A stretch of DNA of 64,000 nt from an uncultured Caulobacterales bacterium (lineage in GTDB: Bacteria; Pseudomonadota; Alphaproteobacteria; Caulobacterales; Caulobacteraceae). Below the pieces are notes generated by a model. It saw only the letters and a program-made list of their open reading frames with translations. It did no database searches and had not been told where the DNA came from. The stretch's first letter is position 1. Each line of letters begins with the position of its first letter. The position numbers and the translations under genes are program-made. Positions 58,460 to 64,000 of the stretch are shown here, piece by piece. The stretch lies in the NCBI GenBank assembly GCA_903874895.1, contig CAIQUG010000118.1, positions 1 through 64,000 of the forward strand, read 5' to 3'.

Positions 58460-58647
58460 CGCTGACAGGGGGCCGAAATGTCCGCGACCCGACGGCTGTG
58501 CCGCAATCGCGCCCGCATCGTGCTCTAGATACCGATCCGTTCACGTGCGGTTCAGCGCGCCTCGGGCAGACTGAGGCCATGAGCGAGCGTGAGGTCGGGG
58601 AACAGGGTTCGATGATCCCGACCCGGACCGGAGATCAGGAGACCAGA

Positions 58648-59166
58648 ATGACGACCCATCGCAACCCCAGGACCGGACGCGCAGCAACCGCGATGGCTGT
58701 CACGGTACTGACCGTCTTCAGCCTGGCTGCCTGTGCGGAAACGCCCGGACAGGGCCGCTACACCGCCTATGAATCGGGCGTCGCAGCCCATGTGGAGGAG
58801 GGCGAAGTCGTGGCCTTTCGCCCTGTCACCATTGCACCCGATTCCACCGGCAACGGCGCGGTGATCGGCGGGGTCGGCGGAGCCGTTGTCGGCTCCCAGT
58901 TCGGCGGGCGGCGACAGGATCACGTGGCGTCCGGTGTCGTCGGTGCCATCGCCGGAGCCTTGATCGGCAACGCGATCGAAAAGGGCAACCAGACCCAGGG
59001 CTACGCCTATACCGTGCGGGTTCTGCGGACCCGGGAGCTGGTGGAGATCGTCCAGCCGGATGCCAGCCCGATCCCGAACGGCGTGCATGTGGCCATCAGC
59101 TACGGCGCCCGCGTGCGGATCGCCCCGCTGGGAGGCTATGAGCGTCCACCCGAGCCCCGTCACTAG
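58648..59166 (+). CDS. glycine-zipper (2TM) outer-membrane lipoprotein
   Basis: 172 aa from the ATG at 58648 (CAGGAGACC). Signal peptide with lipobox FSLAACAET. Two glycine-zipper helices: GNGAVIGGVGGAVVGSQFGG and HVASGVVGAIAGALIGNAIEKG, then a small SlyB-like beta domain (TVRVLRTRELVEIVQPD). Role in the outer membrane unknown. Earlier starts in the frame do not give a signal peptide. Confidence 0.88.
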   Translation: MTTHRNPRTGRAATAMAVTVLTVFSLAACAETPGQGRYTAYESGVAAHVEEGEVVAFRPVTIAPDSTGNGAVIGGVGGAVVGSQFGGRRQDHVASGVVGAIAGALIGNAIEKGNQTQGYAYTVRVLRTRELVEIVQPDASPIPNGVHVAISYGARVRIAPLGGYERPPEPRH

Positions 59167-59198
59167 CCCCGTCACCCGCCCCCTCCTCCACCTCGTGT

Positions 59199-59226
59199 TT
59201 CGCCCCGGGATCCGCCGGGGGGCGAA
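59199..59226. repeat. hairpin ahead of rpe
   Basis: Arms TTCGCCCC and GGGGCGAA with a 12-base loop that can extend the pairing partly. It lies 40 bp before the rpe start and 33 bp after the glycine-zipper stop, and has no T-tract. Could end the upstream mRNA weakly or fold in the rpe leader. Confidence 0.45.
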
Positions 59227-59265
59227 CGCTTGCCATCCAGCCCGAACGCGGCGTATCCGAAGGAC

Positions 59266-59952
59266 ATGACGACACCTCCGATCATCGCCCCTTCCATGTT
59301 GTCGGCGGACTTCTCGCGGCTGGGCGAAGAGGCCCGCGCGATTGCGGCCGCGGGGGCGGACTGGCTTCATCTGGATGTGATGGACGGGCACTTCGTGCCC
59401 AACATCACCATCGGTCCGGACGTCATCCGCGCCCTGCGTCCCCACGTCACCCTTCCCTTCGACGTGCATCTGATGATCGCCCCGGCCGATCCCTACCTCG
59501 AAGCCTTCCGGGACGCGGGAGCCGACATCATCAGCATTCATCCCGAGGCCGGTCCCCACCTGAACCGCAGCCTGCAGCGGATCCGCCAGCTGGGGGCCCG
59601 GGCCGGCGTGGTGTTCAACCCCTCCACCTCCCCCGAGGTCGTCCGCTACATGCTGGACGACATCGACCTGATGCTGGTGATGTCCATCAACCCGGGCTTC
59701 GGCGGCCAGTCCTTCATGCCCTCCCAGCTGAAGAAGATCGAGGCGCTGCGGGCCATGGCCGATGCCGCGGGGCGGCCCGACATGATCATCGAAGTGGATG
59801 GCGGGGTGAATGCGGACACGGCGCGGCAGTGTATTGCCGCGGGCGCGACCGCCCTCGTCGCCGGAACCGCGGCCTTCCGCGGTGGCCCGGCGGCCTACCG
59901 CGCCAATATCGCAGCGTTGCGGGGCGAACCGGCCACGCCCGCCCTGACCTGA
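59266..59952 (+). CDS. rpe: ribulose-phosphate 3-epimerase
   Basis: 228-aa TIM barrel of the pentose phosphate pathway, interconverting ribulose-5-P and xylulose-5-P. IAPSMLSADFSRLGEE, HLDVMDGHFVPNITIGPDV, VMSINPGFGGQSF and IEVDGGVNADTA carry the metal and acid/base residues. ATG at 59266. Confidence 0.97.
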   Translation: MTTPPIIAPSMLSADFSRLGEEARAIAAAGADWLHLDVMDGHFVPNITIGPDVIRALRPHVTLPFDVHLMIAPADPYLEAFRDAGADIISIHPEAGPHLNRSLQRIRQLGARAGVVFNPSTSPEVVRYMLDDIDLMLVMSINPGFGGQSFMPSQLKKIEALRAMADAAGRPDMIIEVDGGVNADTARQCIAAGATALVAGTAAFRGGPAAYRANIAALRGEPATPALT

Positions 59953-59962
59953 ACAGGTGCCC

Positions 59963-61744
59963 ATGACACCGGCAGCAGGCGTCACAGGGTCCGGCCGGAC
60001 CCCCCGGCCGCTGCAGGTCATCGCCGAGTGGCTGCTGGCCGCGACGCACCTGGTCCGCCGCCGGCTCTCCGCGGAATGGGCGGCGGTCCCGCTCTATCGC
60101 ATCGTCATCCTGGATCACCCGAGGGCGACCTTCCTCGCCTTCACGCCCCGGGACTTCAGGCCGGTGGCCGTGGGCCAGGGTCGCACGCTTCTCGAGGGAC
60201 GACTGTGCCTTGCGGGGGACGAATCCGAGATCGGCCTCCATGGCGATCCGTGGGACCGGCCCAGCCCGTCGCGCCGATTTGCCGCGGCGCTGCATCAGTT
60301 CAGCTGGCTGCCGGGGCTTCTGGCGACGGGAGCCGCCGGGGAGCGGGAGGCCCTGCGGCTGTTCGTCACATGGCGAGCCGAATTCGAGCGGCTGTCTCCC
60401 TTCGTCTGGGGGTCCGAGATCCTCGAACGCCGCGCCTTCAACCTGGCCTGCGGCGCCCACCGGATGTGGCCGCACGCATCCGACGAAGAGGCGCGGTTGC
60501 TGGCCGTGATGCTGGCGCGCCACGCCCGGCGCCTGGCCCGGATCGATGGGCCTGACATCCGGCGTGCCGGACAACTCGCCGTGGCGTGCATCGGTGCCGG
60601 TGCCCTGGCGGACCCGGTCGGCGGAACCCTCCTGCGGCGATGGCTTCCCCGGCTGGCGCGGACCCTGGACCGGACGGTCGGCGCGGACGGCGGGATCGCC
60701 AGCCGGTCACCCCAGCAGGGGTTGGAACTGCTCTACGACCTTCTGACCCTCGACGACCTTCTCAGTCAGAGGGGCCTCGCGCCGCCGGCAGACCTCAGCC
60801 GCGCCATCGACGCCCTGACGGCGACAACCGCCTTTCTGCGCCTTCGGGATGGCCGGCTGGCCAGCTTCCAGGGCGGCGGGGCCGTCAACGCCCAGCATGT
60901 GGACGGGGCCCTGGCGCAGTTCGATCCGGCGTCCACCGGCTCGACCGGCAACGGGCGCGGCGGCTTCCACCGGATCGCGAGCCAGAGGATCGAGGTCCTG
61001 TTGGACGGCGCCGCACCCGCAACTGGCCCGTTCAGCGTCTCGGCCTGCGACCAGCCCTTGGCGATCGAGGTGGTGTGCAATGGGGAGCGGCTGATCACCA
61101 ATTGCGGCTGGACGCCATCGGGGCCCCTTCCGGAAGGGCTTCGGCTCGGGTCGGGCGGATCGACGGCCACCCTCGACGACACTTCGCCAGGTCGGTTGCT
61201 GACCGGCCTGCGGCGGGCTGGGCTCGGGGCCCGCCTCGTGCGAGGTGCCGCAACCGTATCGGCGCAACGCACCGAAACGGAAGACGGAGCATGGATAGAG
61301 CTTCAGCATGACGGCTGGCTGAGATCACGGGGTCTGATCCATGCGCGTCGCCTGTTCGTTGACCACAGGACAGCAGAACTGCGGGGCGAAGACGCCATTC
61401 TTGCGGGAACGGATCGCCGCCGTCCCGGGATCGTGCCATATGCCGTTCGCTTCCACGTCGCCTCGGGCGTGCAGGTGTCGCTCGCGCGGGACGAACGCAG
61501 CGTCCTGTTACGGGGGGTGTCCGATCAGGGCTGGTGGCTTCGCAATGATGCAAAGGACGTGGTTCTGGAACCGTCACTGATCTGCCTTGACGGCCAGCCG
61601 CGGCGAAGCACCCAGATCCTGCTGCGGGGCGCGGTCCTGCCGGATGGAGACGGCGGCCGTATCCGCTGGAAGCTGACCCCGGTCGATCCGGGCACCGAGC
61701 CGGGCCGCCGTCGAGCCCGGGACCCGGGAGCCTTGCCCGCGTGA
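59963..61744 (+). CDS. heparinase II/III family protein
   Basis: 593 aa, no signal peptide. An all-helical toroid-like N-half (about 1-330) is followed by a beta-sheet heparinase II/III domain with NAQHVDGALAQFDPASTGSTGNGRGGFHRIASQRIEVLLDG, HDGWLRSRGLIHARRLFVDHRTAELRGED and VPYAVRFHVASGVQVSLARD. The family includes polysaccharide lyases; the cytosolic form between rpe and other core genes in alphaproteobacteria has no assigned substrate. Start at the ATG at 59963, or a GTG two codons earlier. Overlaps the next gene (GTGA). Confidence 0.88.
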   Translation: MTPAAGVTGSGRTPRPLQVIAEWLLAATHLVRRRLSAEWAAVPLYRIVILDHPRATFLAFTPRDFRPVAVGQGRTLLEGRLCLAGDESEIGLHGDPWDRPSPSRRFAAALHQFSWLPGLLATGAAGEREALRLFVTWRAEFERLSPFVWGSEILERRAFNLACGAHRMWPHASDEEARLLAVMLARHARRLARIDGPDIRRAGQLAVACIGAGALADPVGGTLLRRWLPRLARTLDRTVGADGGIASRSPQQGLELLYDLLTLDDLLSQRGLAPPADLSRAIDALTATTAFLRLRDGRLASFQGGGAVNAQHVDGALAQFDPASTGSTGNGRGGFHRIASQRIEVLLDGAAPATGPFSVSACDQPLAIEVVCNGERLITNCGWTPSGPLPEGLRLGSGGSTATLDDTSPGRLLTGLRRAGLGARLVRGAATVSAQRTETEDGAWIELQHDGWLRSRGLIHARRLFVDHRTAELRGEDAILAGTDRRRPGIVPYAVRFHVASGVQVSLARDERSVLLRGVSDQGWWLRNDAKDVVLEPSLICLDGQPRRSTQILLRGAVLPDGDGGRIRWKLTPVDPGTEPGRRRARDPGALPA

Positions 61745-63603
61745 CCACGAAGAGCCCCATTCCGCATCAATTCAGTCAGTGGCTGGCCTACGCCTATGAT
61801 GTGGCGATCTCCTCCGGCCTCATGGCGACGGTCCTGATCTGGCGATATCGGTTCGAGCCCAAGCCGCTGCCATCCGACATGGTCTGGCGCGCGACGGTCG
61901 CCTTTGCGGTGATCACGGCTGTGGTCTACCCGCTCATCCGTCTGCATCGCGGCCTTTGGCGCTTCACCACCCTGAGCGACGTCCTTCGGATCGCACAGGC
62001 CGTCGCCTTTGCCAATCTGGTCTTGATCCCGACGTTGTTCATCACCGACCGGCTCACGGACTTCCCGCGAACCGGCCTGTTGATCGAGGCTCCCCTCCTG
62101 GTGCTGATCCTGACCGCCTCCCGCCTCGCCGTGCGGGTCTGGCGACGGGGGGACCTGGCGGCCGCGTTGCGGTTCGAGGATCGCAGCGCCCCCTGGGCGG
62201 TGATCGTCGGCGATCATTCCGCCGCTGCGGACTATCTGTCCGAGCTCCGTCGCCTTGGGGGCCAGCGTTTCCGCTTCCGGGGCGTCATCACAGCCAGCGA
62301 GCCGGCGGATGGGGGCCTGATCGACGGCGTGGAGGTCCTAGGCGGCCTCGACCGACTGGGTGCCGTGCTCCAGGCCAGCGCGGAGGATGGCCCCGAGGTG
62401 CGCGTGATCCTCGCGGAACTGCGCCCCGGACGGGAGCTGATGCAGCTGGTGGTGGCCGCCGCTGCCGAAACCGGAGCCCGTGTGGTTCGTCGCCGGGGCC
62501 CCGGAGCCCTGGCTTCTCCCGTGGAGGCCGCCGATCTTCTGGACCGCCCGCCCCGGCGCCTGAACCATGAGCGGGCCGCCGCCCTGATTTCAGGACGCAA
62601 CGTCATGGTCACCGGAGCCGGCGGGACCATCGGCTCGGAGCTCACTCGGCAGGTGCTGGCCCTGGGTCCGGCCTCGGTGGCTGTGGTGGATGCGTCGGAA
62701 TACAATCTGTACGCCATCGACATGGCCCTGCGGGAAGCGGGGGCCCCGCCCGTCTGGCGGGTGGAGTTGGCGGACGTCCGCGATCGTGTCCGGATGGAGC
62801 AGCTGTTCCGGTCCGTAAAGCCCGACCTGGTGCTGCATGCGGCGGCACTGAAGCACGTGCCGCTGATGGAGACGCACCCGTCCGAGGCGGTACTGACCAA
62901 TATCGCCGGGGCCCGGATCGTGGCTGAACTCGCGCGGGATCATGCGTCGGTATTTGTCTTCATCTCCACGGACAAGGCCGTGAACCCCACCAATGTGATG
63001 GGTGCCACCAAGCGGGTGGCGGAACGTACCGTCCGCGCCATCTGCAGCGGCTCCCGGACCCGCGCGGCCATCGTCCGCTTCGGCAACGTGCTGGGCTCCA
63101 CCGGGTCGGTGGCCCCCCTGTTCGAACGGCAGATCGTCGAAGGCGGGCCGATCACGGTGACGGACCCGCAGATGGTCCGCTACTTCATGACCGTGCAGGA
63201 GGCTGCGAGTCTCGTGCTGCAGGCCGCTGCCCTGCCGGCGGACGAATCGGGGACCGGTGGTGTGTTCGTCCTCGACATGGGAGATCCGGTGCGGATCGAT
63301 GATCTGGCCCGGCAGATGATCCTGCTGCATGGCCTGAGGCCGGACAAGGATATCGCCATTGCCTATACGGGGCTCCGCCCCGGCGAGAAGCTGTACGAGG
63401 AAATCTTCTATGCTGACGAGGCGGTTCATCGAACGGACGCGGATGGCGTGTTTTCCGCCTATGAGCGCCCGTCGGACTGGACGGATCTGGTCGAGCCGGT
63501 GGAGGCCCTGATCACGGCGGCATGGGCCCGGGACGATACGGAGACCCTCCGTCGTCTCGGCCTGCTCGTACCGGAATTCGTGCGCACACCGAACCGGGAC
63601 TGA
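61741..63603 (+). CDS. CapD/PglF-like nucleotide-sugar 4,6-dehydratase
   Basis: 620-aa membrane enzyme. About four N-terminal helices (15-115), a CoA-binding-like Rossmann domain, then an extended SDR domain with TGAGGTIGSEL. It has STDKAVNPTNVMGATKR, where Met replaces the usual Tyr as in PglF/FlaA1 dehydratases, and RPGEKLYEEIF. Probably makes a UDP-4-keto-6-deoxy sugar for surface polysaccharide or bacillosamine-type sugars. GTG start. Confidence 0.93.
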   Translation: MTTKSPIPHQFSQWLAYAYDVAISSGLMATVLIWRYRFEPKPLPSDMVWRATVAFAVITAVVYPLIRLHRGLWRFTTLSDVLRIAQAVAFANLVLIPTLFITDRLTDFPRTGLLIEAPLLVLILTASRLAVRVWRRGDLAAALRFEDRSAPWAVIVGDHSAAADYLSELRRLGGQRFRFRGVITASEPADGGLIDGVEVLGGLDRLGAVLQASAEDGPEVRVILAELRPGRELMQLVVAAAAETGARVVRRRGPGALASPVEAADLLDRPPRRLNHERAAALISGRNVMVTGAGGTIGSELTRQVLALGPASVAVVDASEYNLYAIDMALREAGAPPVWRVELADVRDRVRMEQLFRSVKPDLVLHAAALKHVPLMETHPSEAVLTNIAGARIVAELARDHASVFVFISTDKAVNPTNVMGATKRVAERTVRAICSGSRTRAAIVRFGNVLGSTGSVAPLFERQIVEGGPITVTDPQMVRYFMTVQEAASLVLQAAALPADESGTGGVFVLDMGDPVRIDDLARQMILLHGLRPDKDIAIAYTGLRPGEKLYEEIFYADEAVHRTDADGVFSAYERPSDWTDLVEPVEALITAAWARDDTETLRRLGLLVPEFVRTPNRD

Positions 63604-63613
63604 CCCGCGGCGG

Positions 63614-64000
63614 CTAGAGCATGGCAGGGATGACCCGATCCGGTGGGCGGTGGCCGTCCATGAAGGTCTTGATGTTGATGATGACCTTCTCGCCCATGTC
63701 GATCCGGCTCTCCACCGTGGCAGAGCCCATGTGCGGCAGCAGCACCACGTTGGGGAGCTTCAGCAGCTTCGGATTGATGGCCGGCTCGTTCTCGTAGACA
63801 TCGAGGCCCGCCCCGGCGATCTCGCCCCGGGCCAGCATGTTGGCAAGGGCCGGCTCGTCGATCACCTCGCCCCGGGCCGTGTTGACCACGATGGCGTGTG
63901 GCTGGAGCAGCTTCAACCGCCGGGCCGACAGCAGGTGGAAGGTGCCCGGCGTGTGCGGGCAGTTGATGCTGATCACATCCATCCGGGCCAGCATCTGGTC
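63614..64000 (-). CDS. D-2-hydroxyacid dehydrogenase / glyoxylate reductase, 3' part
   Basis: Partial: the N-terminal part is beyond the right window edge. The 129 visible codons are the NAD-binding to C-terminal region with INCPHTPGTFHLLSARRL, VNTARGEVIDEPAL (catalytic Arg), GLDVYENEP (Glu) and LLPHMGSATVESRIDMGEK (His). The HMGSAT pattern and the INIKTFMDGHRPPDRV end fit the glyoxylate/hydroxypyruvate reductase group. Confidence 0.93.
   Translation of the reverse strand, partial: DQMLARMDVISINCPHTPGTFHLLSARRLKLLQPHAIVVNTARGEVIDEPALANMLARGEIAGAGLDVYENEPAINPKLLKLPNVVLLPHMGSATVESRIDMGEKVIINIKTFMDGHRPPDRVIPAML

Overview
The window is a gene-dense, high-GC stretch of alphaproteobacterial chromosome, most like Caulobacteraceae (Brevundimonas, Caulobacter or Phenylobacterium type). 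The signs are a complete pilA-cpa (tad) type IVb pilus locus, a RegB/ActS redox kinase divergent from an SCO/SenC gene, an NtrZ-like periplasmic protein, the acnA/ccmAB divergent pair, and small families typical of alphaproteobacteria (DUF3576, SDHAF4/DUF1674, ELM1-like, DUF1223). No rRNA, tRNA, CRISPR array, prophage or insertion sequence was seen. Genes are packed with 1-4 bp start/stop overlaps, and many begin at GTG or TTG.

Layout. 0-7 kb: sco and regB diverge, then the leftward unit DUF3576-leuS-lptE-holA. 7-24 kb: housekeeping and metabolism, comprising ntrZ, a ThiE/TenI-like gene, yggS-moeB-hydrolase, a CDF metal transporter, a citrate synthase with an N-terminal DNA-binding-like domain, DUF2267, yaaA, a cupin, dapE plus a membrane protein, the leftward unit marC-fmt-truA, then pyrF, acetyl-CoA synthetase and an MFS transporter. 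24-35 kb: the Flp/Tad pilus locus, with a 616 bp AT-rich control region between a leftward secretin-N-domain-like gene and pilA. It is followed by a terminator, a second short pilin gene, then cpaA, cpaB, cpaC, cpaD, cpaE, cpaF, tadB and tadC, with a TPR protein (tadD-like) convergent at the end.

35-50 kb: leucyl aminopeptidase and an NlpC/P60 hydrolase, a membrane cytochrome c, kdsB-pheA, two separate MAPEG proteins, greA, an ELM1-like protein, DUF1223, aconitase, ccmA-ccmB without ccmC, a GNAT enzyme and asd. 50-64 kb: envelope-related genes (exbD, a WD40 propeller, mtgA, an M28 peptidase, an L,D-transpeptidase, an OmpR-type response regulator), then a creatininase-SDHAF4 pair, rsmB, a glycine-zipper lipoprotein, rpe, a heparinase-like protein, a CapD/PglF-like nucleotide-sugar dehydratase, and the 3' part of a glyoxylate reductase cut by the window end.

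The window is mostly core genome and contains no obvious wholly new system. The best leads are the two-pilin Tad locus with its divergent secretin-N-like partner, the DNA-binding-like/citrate synthase fusion, the palindrome touching the CDF start codon, the palindrome upstream of ntrZ, and the isolated ExbD next to a cytosolic WD40 protein. All functions are read from sequence patterns and family knowledge; no database search was run.
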